NCBI RefSeq assembly: GCF_002234405.1
Contig: NZ_NMQT01000019.1
Span: forward strand, 1-41,916
Direction: 5' to 3'
DNA: 41,916 nucleotides
From: Amycolatopsis thailandensis
GTDB taxonomy: Bacteria > Actinomycetota > Actinomycetes > Mycobacteriales > Pseudonocardiaceae
Under the pieces are notes generated by a model. It did no database searches and was not told the origin of the DNA. It saw only the letters and a program-made list of their open reading frames with translations. Every line of letters starts with the position of its first letter. The stretch's first letter is position 1. A program made the translations under genes and the position numbers. Shown here piece after piece: positions 1-8,100 of the stretch.

Positions 1-14
1 CCCGCAAGGCACGA

Positions 15-63
15 GGTGAAGGGGACTTTCCTCTCATGTGATGAGGGGAAAGTCCCCTTCACC
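15..63. terminator. Long hairpin, GTGAAGGGGACTTTCC stem
   Basis: Two 23-base arms (15-37 and 41-63) are inverted copies with one mismatch, separated by a 3-base loop GTG. The gene to the left lies outside the window, so its orientation is unknown. No T-run follows on either strand. It belongs to the set of long hairpins found at gene ends throughout this window and is probably a bidirectional terminator or 3'-end processing site (inference). Confidence 0.6.
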
Positions 64-87
64 ACACTCATGTCTCCCGAGCGCAAA

Positions 88-142
88 GTCCGTGAAGGCC
101 TCCTTGAGGGACCCAGGGTCCCTCAAGGAGGCCTTCACGGAC
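88..142. repeat. 55-base perfect palindrome, copy 1
   Basis: Arms 88-114 and 116-142 are 27 bases each, perfectly complementary, around a single central A. The outer stem reads GTCCGTGAAGGCCTCCTT. An identical 55-base element lies at 20018-20072, and the outer stem recurs with different inner sequence at 5324-5374 and 20325-20375. As RNA it would be an almost unbroken 27-bp duplex, which could act as a terminator or RNase III substrate. Confidence 0.75.
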
Positions 143-219
143 ATCACCTCCACCAAGGCACCTTTGCCTTACCCCTCAATAGAACGACACTGAGCACTCA
201 CGACCACCTCGAACGACCG

Positions 220-279
220 CGTTTCGTCCTCTGAATGCGGTCCTTGCGCGTGCAACTACCGCATCCAGAGGACGAAATG
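220..279. terminator. Hairpin with side stem (CGCATCCAGAGGACGAAA family), copy 1
   Basis: Arms 220-241 and 258-279 pair with a few mismatches (for example GAATGC against GCATCC). The intervening loop holds a second small stem, TTGC and GCAA around GCGT. The element ends six bases from the stop codon of the leftward gene that follows. Two relatives lie at 10379-10426 and 34767-34832, both between convergent genes, so I read it as a bidirectional terminator. Confidence 0.65.
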
Positions 280-285
280 CGAGGG

Positions 286-963
286 TCAGAGGGGCTTGAA
301 CTGCACGTAGGTCAGCTGCTTGAACGTGTTCTTCCCGCTCGCCGACGGTAGTCCGAGCAGGTGGTCGGCCACTGGCGACAGCGGTCCGCAGCCGGTCGTG
401 CGCGGCAGGGCGAGCTGTGTGTCGACGACGCCGAACTTCACCGTCTTCAGGTTCTGCGAGATCACCTCGAAGGGCACCGCGGGATCGTCCTTGACCACCG
501 AATGAAGTGGCGCGTCCAGCGTGCCGACAGTGCATTCCTTGGGCAGCAGGGGGTGTCGCAGAACGGCGTAGAGGTCCAGTTCCCCGCGGCGTTCGTCGTT
601 GGACAGGAAGTCCGAGTAGCCGCCGTACTTCAGCTGCATGGTCGCGCCGAAAGCGCCGCGGACCGGGGCGGGGGTGTGCCGCAGTTCGCCGAACACCTGC
701 GCGAATTTCCCGTCGACCTCGCCCTCGGAGAACGTCAGCCGCATCTCGCCGAGCTGGATCTCGCGGTCGCCGATGGTCAGGACTCCTTGGGAGACAAAGG
801 CTTCGCAACGCCAGGTGCCGGGGTCGGCGTTGGCGGGCGGGGCGGGGCAGGCGGAGAAGTCGAACTCGGGCACGGGGGACGACGCCGCGGAGGCGTGGCC
901 GGGGAGGGCGACGAGGGCTGCGGCGGAGAGTGCGGCCGCGGCCGCTGCGAGAAGGCGTCTCAT
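286..963 (-). CDS. Secreted protein of unknown function
   Basis: A 225-residue protein that I do not recognise. Residues 1-27 form a clear Sec signal peptide: MRRLL, then an Ala/Leu-rich core, ending in HASA before ASSPVPEF. The mature part of about 198 residues has no further membrane segment and a few cysteines (SACPAPP, TWRCEAF, KECTVG, TTGCGPL) that could form disulfides after export. Composition suggests a beta-rich extracellular domain. It is divergent from the cholesterol oxidase gene with a 168-base shared upstream region, so the two could be co-regulated. The ATG at 963 directly begins the signal peptide and is a secure start, although no strong Shine-Dalgarno precedes it. A hairpin follows its stop codon. 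Function unknown. Confidence 0.8.
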   Translation of the reverse strand: MRRLLAAAAAALSAAALVALPGHASAASSPVPEFDFSACPAPPANADPGTWRCEAFVSQGVLTIGDREIQLGEMRLTFSEGEVDGKFAQVFGELRHTPAPVRGAFGATMQLKYGGYSDFLSNDERRGELDLYAVLRHPLLPKECTVGTLDAPLHSVVKDDPAVPFEVISQNLKTVKFGVVDTQLALPRTTGCGPLSPVADHLLGLPSASGKNTFKQLTYVQFKPL

Positions 964-1049
964 GACTCGAAAGAGTGGTCTGTGCCGGTTTGGGGCACAT
1001 CGGGGAAGACCCCCAAGGGGGCCCGGAGATTGCCACGTTCGAGTGAAAC

Positions 1050-1062
1050 TAAACGGTGTTTA
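1050..1062. promoter_or_regulatory. Small palindrome TAAAC-GGT-GTTTA between divergent genes
   Basis: A perfect 5-bp inverted repeat with a 3-base centre lies between the divergent secreted-protein gene and cholesterol oxidase gene, 70 bases before the latter's ATG. Position and symmetry fit a repressor site. It resembles but does not match the KstR steroid-repressor consensus, which has a 2-base centre. Low confidence. Confidence 0.25.
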
Positions 1063-1071
1063 CCCAGCTGA

Positions 1072-2739
<1,668 letters not shown>

Positions 2740-2740
2740 T

Positions 2741-3346
2741 TCAGCCCGCGGCCCGCAACTTCCCGTAGTACTCGACGCATTCGTCGTACCGCGGCAGCAA
2801 TCCCTGCTCCAAGGCCTCTTTCAGGTAAGGCGCCTCAGTGTCCTTTTCGGACACCGCGGGTTCGATGTCCTGCGGCCACGGCAGCGCGAGATCGGCGTCA
2901 AGCGGGTTGACGCCGTGTTCGGCGGCCGGGTTGTACGGCTCGGAGCAGAGATACGCCATGACCGTGTTGTCTTCGAGTGCCATGAAAGCGTGGCCGAGGC
3001 CCTCGGCGATGTAGACCGCCTTGTATTCGGCGCTGTCGAGCAGCACGGACGTCCATTCGCCGAAAGTGGGCGAGCCGACCCGGATGTCGACGATCACGTC
3101 CAGCAGCGAACCGCTCGGGCAGTACACGTATTTCGCCTGCCCGGGCGGGGTGTCCGCGAAATGCACGCCGCGGATGGAGCCGCGCCGGGAAACGCTGGTG
3201 TTGGTCTGCGCCAGGCGAAGCCGGTGCCCGACTGCTTCGACGAAGGCCTCTTCCTGAAACGGCGCCACGAACAGGCCTCGGTGATCGGGGAAAACGCGCG
3301 GGGTGAACTCGAAACAGTCGGGGATGCTGAGGCGCCTGGCTTGCAT
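2741..3346 (-). CDS. dTDP-4-keto-6-deoxyhexose 3,5-epimerase (RmlC/EvaD type)
   Basis: A cupin-fold sugar-nucleotide epimerase of 201 residues, the normal family length. Expected active-site residues are present: H62 in RGVHF, K72 in QAKYVYC, H119 in GLGHAF, Y138 in SEPYNP and D169 in SEKD. The opening MQARRLSIPD...FTPRVFPDHRGLF resembles EvaD, the 3,5-epimerase of Amycolatopsis glycopeptide sugars, as well as housekeeping RmlC. It acts in the cytosol on dTDP-4-keto-6-deoxyglucose-like substrates. No rmlA, B or D, aminotransferase or glycosyltransferase gene adjoins it, so its partner pathway is not visible. ATG 3346 is preferred because TAGCAT lies exactly seven bases upstream, as in leaderless actinobacterial genes; the open frame extends further upstream but without family similarity. 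Confidence 0.82.
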   Translation of the reverse strand: MQARRLSIPDCFEFTPRVFPDHRGLFVAPFQEEAFVEAVGHRLRLAQTNTSVSRRGSIRGVHFADTPPGQAKYVYCPSGSLLDVIVDIRVGSPTFGEWTSVLLDSAEYKAVYIAEGLGHAFMALEDNTVMAYLCSEPYNPAAEHGVNPLDADLALPWPQDIEPAVSEKDTEAPYLKEALEQGLLPRYDECVEYYGKLRAAG

Positions 3347-3353
3347 ACCTCTC

Positions 3354-3359
3354 ATGCTA
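3354..3359 (-). promoter_or_regulatory. -10-like TAGCAT, likely leaderless start of the epimerase gene
   Basis: On the minus strand TAGCAT is followed by seven bases and then ATG at 3346. This places transcription initiation at or within a base of the start codon. The -35 region has no clear TTGACA. Confidence 0.4.
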
Positions 3360-3681
3360 ACCAGGGCCGAAGCGGTGTTCCCAAACCGGACGGACGTCTT
3401 GCGAAACCTCTCCTGAGCTGCGGATATCCGGGCGCGTTTGTGACATGAACCGCACCAGAGGGGCACACTGGTCCGCATGCCTGTCACAATGATCTGACCG
3501 CTGCGTCCGCGGCCGTCGCCACACCCACGGCATCGATGGCCGATTGGACGCTTCGCCGACAGGCCGGCGCTACCGCGCTGGGCTGCCGTGTCGGAGGACG
3601 AGTTACCCCAGGTGGCCGGGCCACGCCCAGTTTGGCCTGCTCACCGGCCAGTTCCCCCGCTCGCAGTCCCAGGAGAATCAC
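3360..3681. other. Intergenic region between divergent epimerase and malic enzyme genes
   Basis: About 320 bases without a convincing gene or hairpin. It must hold the malic enzyme promoter and its 5' leader, but I cannot choose between several weak -10 candidates (for example around 3485-3493). The Shine-Dalgarno AGGAG at 3671-3675 fixes the malic enzyme start. Confidence 0.4.
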
Positions 3682-4908
3682 ATGACCTTCGCTCGAATCG
3701 AGACTTCGCCGTCCTTAGACACGGCGGAAGCAATGACGGGAACCACGATGACCACGCCAGTGACCGACACCGAGATCTTCGAAGGACACGAGGGCGGCAA
3801 GCTCTCCGTGGCCGCGACGCGCCCGATCTCCTCGCCCCGTGACCTCTCGGTCGCGTACACGCCTGGGGTGGCGAAGGTGAGCCGGGCGATCGCCGAGGAC
3901 GCGGCCAAGGCGAAGCGGTACACGTGGGCGGACAGGCTGGTCGTGGTGGTCAGCGACGGTACGGCGGTGCTCGGCCTCGGTGACATCGGCGCGAGTGCCT
4001 CGCTGCCGGTCATGGAGGGCAAGTCGGTCCTGTTCAAGACCTTCGGCGGGCTCGACTCCATCCCGCTGGTGCTCGACACCACCGACGTCGACGAGATCAT
4101 CGAGACCTTGGTCCGGCTGCGCCCGTCGTTCGGCGCGGTGAACCTGGAGGACATCTCGGCGCCGCGCTGCTTCGAGCTGGAGGACCGCCTCAAGGAGGCC
4201 CTCGACTGCCCGGTCATGCACGACGACCAGCACGGCACGGCGATCGTCACGCTGGCCGCGCTGCGCGGGGCGAACCAGGTCCTCGGCAAGGACATCTCCG
4301 GCCAGCGCGTGGTCGTCTCGGGAGCGGGCGCGGCGGGTGTGGCCTGCGCCAGGATCCTGCAGAACGCCGGCGTCGCGGACGTCACCGTGCTCGACTCGCG
4401 CGGCATCATCCACTCCGGGCGCGACGGGCTGAACCCGATCAAGCGGAAGCTCGCCGAGACCACCAACACGGCCGGTCTGCGCGGCGGCCTCGGTGAAGCG
4501 CTCAAGGGTGCCGACGTCTTCCTCGGCCTGTCGGGGGCGACCATCGACGAGTCCCTGCTGGCCGGGATGGCCGATGACGCGATCGTGTTCGCGCTGTCGA
4601 ACCCGGACCCGGAGGTTCACCCGGGCGTGGCGGCTCAGTACGCCAAGATCGTCGCGACCGGGCGCAGCGACTTCCCGAACCAGATCAACAACGTGCTGGC
4701 GTTCCCCGGCGTCTTCCGCGGCGCGCTGGACTCCGGCGCGCGGGCGATCACGGAGAACATGAAGCTGGCCGCGGCCGAAGCGATCTTCGCGGTCGCGCAG
4801 GACGACCTGGGGCCGGACCGCATCGTCCCCAGCCCGCTGGACCCGCGGGTCGCGCCCGAGGTGGCCGCCGCGGTCGCGAAGGCCGCCGAGGCGGACGGCG
4901 TCGTCTGA
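3682..4908 (+). CDS. NAD(P)-dependent malic enzyme
   Basis: Oxidative decarboxylation of malate to pyruvate in the cytosol, yielding NAD(P)H. The 408-residue protein matches the short bacterial malic enzyme class. The N-terminal malic domain has VAYTPGVA and a metal/substrate segment running from EDISAPRCFELE to HDDQHGTAIV. The C-terminal NAD-binding domain starts with VVSGAGAAGVAC and includes FALSNPDPEV and the segment after FPNQINN. ATG 3682 is preceded by AGGAG at ideal spacing. An internal ATG at 3748 (MTTPVTDTE) is where many family members begin and is the main alternative. It is monocistronic: an epimerase gene diverges upstream and a hairpin array follows the stop. NAD versus NADP preference cannot be read from the sequence. 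Confidence 0.92.
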   Translation: MTFARIETSPSLDTAEAMTGTTMTTPVTDTEIFEGHEGGKLSVAATRPISSPRDLSVAYTPGVAKVSRAIAEDAAKAKRYTWADRLVVVVSDGTAVLGLGDIGASASLPVMEGKSVLFKTFGGLDSIPLVLDTTDVDEIIETLVRLRPSFGAVNLEDISAPRCFELEDRLKEALDCPVMHDDQHGTAIVTLAALRGANQVLGKDISGQRVVVSGAGAAGVACARILQNAGVADVTVLDSRGIIHSGRDGLNPIKRKLAETTNTAGLRGGLGEALKGADVFLGLSGATIDESLLAGMADDAIVFALSNPDPEVHPGVAAQYAKIVATGRSDFPNQINNVLAFPGVFRGALDSGARAITENMKLAAAEAIFAVAQDDLGPDRIVPSPLDPRVAPEVAAAVAKAAEADGVV

Positions 4909-4932
4909 CGGTTCCTTTCACGCTCGCTCAAG

Positions 4933-4987
4933 CGCTATGAAAGGTCCTTTCCTTGCAAAATTTGCAAGGAAAGGACCTTTCATAGCG
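4933..4987. terminator. 27-bp perfect hairpin (ATGAAAGGTCCTTTCC family), copy 1
   Basis: Arms 4933-4959 and 4961-4987 are perfectly complementary around a single A. The inner part is CTTGCAAAATTTGCAAG. It starts 25 bases after the malic enzyme stop and is the first of five hairpins between two convergent genes. A close relative with a partly mismatched apex is at 24221-24277. Confidence 0.75.
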
Positions 4988-5020
4988 TGTGGGGGTTGCG
5001 ACGGGCGAGTGCCTTCCGGG

Positions 5021-5077
5021 GTGTCATGAGGGGTCCCCATGGGACGAAAAACGTCCCATGGGGACCCCTCATGACAC
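5021..5077. terminator. 26-bp perfect hairpin with A5 loop
   Basis: Arms 5021-5046 and 5052-5077 are perfectly complementary, closed by GACG-AAAAA-CGTC. The same apex, read on the other strand, closes an unrelated stem at 30347-30399. Stem core is ATGAGGGGTCCCCATGGGAC. Second element of the 4933-5489 array. Confidence 0.75.
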
Positions 5078-5215
5078 TCCAGGGGCAATCCAGCTGGGCA
5101 GGGTCGCCGCACACCTCAGCCGAGCTTCTTTTCCGAAGCAGGGGAGGGCCTCCGCCCGATGACGGGGCTTGACGGCTGAGGTTGGTGCGGTGGGCCGAAG
5201 CAGTCCTGGAAGACG

Positions 5216-5270
5216 CGTTGCGAAAGCCACTTTCGCAACCTTCAACGTTGCGAAAGTGGCTTTCGCAACG
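5216..5270. repeat. Nested palindrome (GCGAAAGTGGCTTTCGC family), copy 1
   Basis: Arms 5216-5239 and 5247-5270 are perfectly complementary (24 bp, 7-base loop). Each arm is itself nearly palindromic: GTTGCGAAAG and CTTTCGCAAC around a short centre. The element can therefore fold as one long hairpin or as two short ones. Related copies lie at 5433-5489 and 20221-20274. Confidence 0.7.
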
Positions 5271-5323
5271 CCATCTTTCCGTCAGGCCGCACCAGGCCGA
5301 AGGCATCGAGTCAGGTGCCGAGT

Positions 5324-5374
5324 CCGTGAAGGCCTCCTTCACTACCTTCAGGGTAGGGAAGGAGGCCTCCACGG
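5324..5374. terminator. Hairpin with GTGAAGGCCTCCTT outer stem
   Basis: Arms 5324-5346 and 5352-5374 pair with about three mismatches around a 5-base loop. The outer stem equals that of the 55-base palindrome at 88-142, but the apex (CACTACC/GGTAGGG) differs and resembles the element at 20325-20375. Fourth member of the array. Confidence 0.65.
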
Positions 5375-5432
5375 CCAGATGACGGCAGGCGCGGGTGGCC
5401 GTTGCCCACTGGACAACCGGCCTCGCCGGAAA

Positions 5433-5489
5433 GTGTCGCGAAAGCCACTTTCGGGACACTGAACGTCGCGAAAGTGGCTTTCGCGACAC
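5433..5489. repeat. Nested palindrome (GCGAAAGTGGCTTTCGC family), copy 2
   Basis: Arms 5433-5453 and 5469-5489 (21 bp, perfect) flank a partly paired centre. The left arm reads CCAC and the right arm GTGG at the middle of the half-palindromes, as in the copy at 5216. It ends 28 bases before the stop codon of the leftward gene that follows. Confidence 0.7.
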
Positions 5490-5516
5490 CTGCGAAGCAG
5501 CGCGCGAACACGCACC

Positions 5517-6920
5517 TCAGCCGAGCAGTTCCGCGAGGCGGTGCCGAGGCAGGTCGATCAACCGCGCGTCCGTCAGGTCCGAGGGGACGTCCAGCGAGAC
5601 GTTCGCCAGCCGTGCGTGCGCCCGCGTCAGCAGTTCTTCCTGGTGCTCGACGGCGTCCGCGACGACGACGGCGTGCCGGTTGTCCGGGGTGCTCCGCAGC
5701 AGCCGCAGCTTGTACTTCGCCCCGACCAGCCGGTTGAGCGCGCCCTGCGCCTCGGCGTTCGTCAGGTCGGGGTGCGAATTCGGCACCAGCAGCGCCAGCC
5801 GCCGCGCGTTGGTGCCGAGCAGGGTCCGAAGCAGCCATGGGCCGGGGTCGGCCGAAAGGTCCATCGCGACCGCGTCGCCTTCCGGTCCGGAAACGGACCA
5901 GTCGACCGGCCGCGACTCCAGCGCCAGCCCGCCCTCGGTGGCGATCTCGTGCAGCTTGTCCAGCAGAGAGGGTTTGGCCCCGCCGGTGGACTCCACCGAC
6001 TGCGGTCCGTGCGTGTAGATCGCGGCCTTCCCTTTGCCGCCGCGGTTCTTCTTCGACTTCGCGGTCGGCTGGCAGACGTAGAGGTCCGCCGCGCTCCCGA
6101 TCGCCTGCGCGCCGAAGTACCGGTTGAAGTCCGGCAGGATCGCTTCGAAGGTCAGCCCGAGCGTCGCGAGCGCCCGCTGCACCTGTGCGCCCAAAGCGGG
6201 ATGCCGGGGGCTGTAGCCGTAAGCGAGCAGCAGCCGCCCGTCCGAGGGTTCGGCGAGCGCCTGGACCCCGCGCGCGGCGAACAGGCCCATTCCTTCCGGG
6301 GTGTAAGGCGGATCACTGAACACGAGGTCCATCCGCCCGGCCACGGTGGGTGGCAGCCCGACCCGCAGGTCCGTGTGCAGGGTGCGGATGGACCGCTCGC
6401 TGAGTTCGTCGATGTAGGCCAGCACACGATCGTCGAGATCGACGACGGTGAGGTCCGCGTCGGGCCGCAACGCGCGCACGGCCAGCGATGTGAGGTCGTG
6501 GTCGCCGAGGAACAGCAGCTTCGCCGTGTCGAGGTCGTAGCGCTCGTCCAGCCACAGCGCCCGGTCGAGCACGGTCCGCGGCGTCGCCTGCACGTGGTCG
6601 AGCGCGGCCAGCGGCGCGGGCACGTTCTCGACGTAGCTGGTGATGGTCTTCAGCAGGTCGGGGTCGGTTTTCCGGTCCCGTGGCCCGAAGCGCGCGTACT
6701 TCTCCCGGGCGGCGGGGGCCAGCCGCAAGCGGGACTCGTTCCGCTCGAGGTCGCCGCCGAGGGCGTTCAGGACGTCTTCGACACTCCGGCGCGGCGCGGT
6801 GCTGATCCGGACCAGCTCGCCGAGGTCACGCCAATCCGTCCGGAGCAGGGAAATCACCTGATGGAGCGGTCGCACGTGGACACCGTGCGCCGCGAGGACG
6901 TCATCGACGGAGGAACTCAC
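5517..6920 (-). CDS. Bis-aminopropyl-spermidine-synthase-like aminopropyltransferase (BpsA/DUF43 family)
   Basis: A 467-residue protein with an N-terminal winged-helix-like region (about 1-75) and a Rossmann, methyltransferase-like domain. Motifs are LGDHDLTS at 138-145, VVDLDDR at 159-165 and FSDPPYT at 201-207. These match the order in BpsA of thermophiles (a GDDD-like loop, an acidic VVDxDxR strand, then DPP), which adds aminopropyl groups to spermidine to make branched polyamines. A C-terminal part of about 130 residues after a basic linker (KSKKNRGGKGK, near 300) is less familiar. Substrate is uncertain: it could use another amine or be a methyltransferase. GTG 6920 is chosen because TAGGCT lies seven bases upstream, a leaderless pattern, and residues upstream look non-coding. 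It is divergent from the osmoprotectant operon, a thematic link because polyamines and betaines are both stress solutes (inference). Confidence 0.65.
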   Translation of the reverse strand: MSSSVDDVLAAHGVHVRPLHQVISLLRTDWRDLGELVRISTAPRRSVEDVLNALGGDLERNESRLRLAPAAREKYARFGPRDRKTDPDLLKTITSYVENVPAPLAALDHVQATPRTVLDRALWLDERYDLDTAKLLFLGDHDLTSLAVRALRPDADLTVVDLDDRVLAYIDELSERSIRTLHTDLRVGLPPTVAGRMDLVFSDPPYTPEGMGLFAARGVQALAEPSDGRLLLAYGYSPRHPALGAQVQRALATLGLTFEAILPDFNRYFGAQAIGSAADLYVCQPTAKSKKNRGGKGKAAIYTHGPQSVESTGGAKPSLLDKLHEIATEGGLALESRPVDWSVSGPEGDAVAMDLSADPGPWLLRTLLGTNARRLALLVPNSHPDLTNAEAQGALNRLVGAKYKLRLLRSTPDNRHAVVVADAVEHQEELLTRAHARLANVSLDVPSDLTDARLIDLPRHRLAELLG

Positions 6921-6927
6921 AGCCCGC

Positions 6928-6933
6928 AGCCTA
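6928..6933 (-). promoter_or_regulatory. -10-like TAGGCT before the polyamine-synthase-like gene
   Basis: Minus-strand TAGGCT is followed by seven bases and then the GTG at 6920, with no Shine-Dalgarno. This fits a leaderless transcript. Confidence 0.4.
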
Positions 6934-6955
6934 GTGACTCGATCCCTGGGACACC

Positions 6956-6984
6956 GTGCCAACAGGGCCGATGTGGGCTACGGT
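6956..6984 (+). promoter_or_regulatory. Probable promoter of the osmoprotectant ABC operon
   Basis: GTGCCA (6956-6961) and TACGGT (6979-6984) are separated by 17 bases, a fair match to a vegetative actinobacterial promoter. Initiation would fall near 6991, giving a leader of about 20 bases that includes the GGGGAGA Shine-Dalgarno at 7000-7006. Confidence 0.4.
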
Positions 6985-7011
6985 TTTTCGACCAGACATG
7001 GGGAGAGACAC

Positions 7012-8100
7012 GTGACTATCGAGTTCCGTGGCGTGACCAAGCGGTATCCGGACGGGACGGTCGCGGTCGACGACCTGAACCTCACCGTCGAGGACGGCAC
7101 CATCACCGTCTTCGTCGGGCCGTCCGGCTGCGGCAAGACCACGTCGCTGCGGATGATCAACCGCATGGTCGAGCCGACGTCGGGCGCCGTGCTGCTCGAC
7201 GGCAAGGACGTCAGCGACGGCGACCCGGCGCTGCTGCGCCGTGGCATCGGCTACGTCATCCAGCACGCCGGCCTCTTTCCACACAGGACAGTCCTGGACA
7301 ACGTCGCCACCGTTCCGCTGCTGTCCGGCTGGGACAAGGGCAAGGCACGCAAGCGCGCGGCCGAACTGCTCGAAACCGTCGGCCTGCCCGCGGAACTCGG
7401 CAAGCGGTACCCCGCCCAGCTTTCCGGCGGACAGCAGCAGCGCGTCGGCGTCGCCAGGGCGCTCGCGGCGGATTCGCCGGTGCTGCTGATGGACGAGCCG
7501 TTCTCCGCCGTCGACCCGATCGTCCGCGAGGAATTGCAGGACGAACTGCTGCGTTTGCAGTCGCAGCTGGGGAAGACGATCGTGTTCGTCACCCACGACA
7601 TCGACGAAGCCGTGCGGCTCGGCGACAAGATCGCCGTGCTCCGCGTGGGCGGTGTGCTCGCGCAGTACGGCACGCCGTCGGAGGTGCTGCGCCATCCCGT
7701 CGACGACTTCGTCGCGTCGTTCGTGGGCAAGGACCGCGGCTACCGCGGCCTCTCCTTCCTTTCCGCGGAAGGGATCGTCGTCGAAGAGGTCAAGCGGGTC
7801 GAGGTCGGAAAGCCCGTTGCCGGGCCGTCCGACGAATGGCTGGTCGCGGTCAACGCCGAAGGTCAGCCGCGCGGCTGGCTCCGGCCAGGGTCCACTGTGG
7901 ACGGAGAGCTCGCCGAGACCGATCTCGTCGCGGGCGGCTCGCTGTACGTCCAGGGATCCCCGATCCGCGGCGCGCTCGACGCGGCGCTGTCTTCGCCCGC
8001 GAGCCTCGGCGTGGTGGTCGACGCCGACCAGAAGGTCCTCGGGGTGGTCAGAGCCCAGCAAGTCCTCGAGGTGATCGAAGCGCCGTCGTTGAGCTCCTGA
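7012..8100 (+). CDS. Osmoprotectant (glycine betaine/choline type) ABC importer, ATP-binding subunit
   Basis: A 362-residue ATPase that powers the importer encoded by this operon. Walker A is GPSGCGKTT (36-44), the Q-loop lies in YVIQHAGLF (81-89), the signature is LSGGQQQR (137-144), and Walker B ends in LLMDEPFSAVDP (158-169). The GLFPH and FSAVDP wording is typical of OpuCA/ProV/OpuBA proteins. A C-terminal extension of about 110 residues holds a CBS-like segment (LGVVVDADQKVLGVV), the element used by OpuA-type transporters to sense ionic strength or cyclic di-AMP. GTG 7012 is set by GGGGAGA five bases upstream. Its stop overlaps the next start (TGATG), so the four genes are translationally coupled. 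An opuCA-type name would fit, but the substrate is not proven. Confidence 0.9.
   Translation: MTIEFRGVTKRYPDGTVAVDDLNLTVEDGTITVFVGPSGCGKTTSLRMINRMVEPTSGAVLLDGKDVSDGDPALLRRGIGYVIQHAGLFPHRTVLDNVATVPLLSGWDKGKARKRAAELLETVGLPAELGKRYPAQLSGGQQQRVGVARALAADSPVLLMDEPFSAVDPIVREELQDELLRLQSQLGKTIVFVTHDIDEAVRLGDKIAVLRVGGVLAQYGTPSEVLRHPVDDFVASFVGKDRGYRGLSFLSAEGIVVEEVKRVEVGKPVAGPSDEWLVAVNAEGQPRGWLRPGSTVDGELAETDLVAGGSLYVQGSPIRGALDAALSSPASLGVVVDADQKVLGVVRAQQVLEVIEAPSLSS

Noticed and set aside
16..234. Possible 72-residue protein across the first hairpins
   Set aside because: It is just the translation of palindromic DNA.
1050..1062. KstR steroid-repressor box before the cholesterol oxidase
   Set aside because: The centre is three bases, not two, and outer positions do not fit the consensus.
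5541..8099. Open frame on the plus strand reading into the first permease gene
   Set aside because: Most of it is antisense to the polyamine-synthase-like gene and out of frame with the ATPase. The real permease start is the ATG at 8100, coupled to the ATPase stop.
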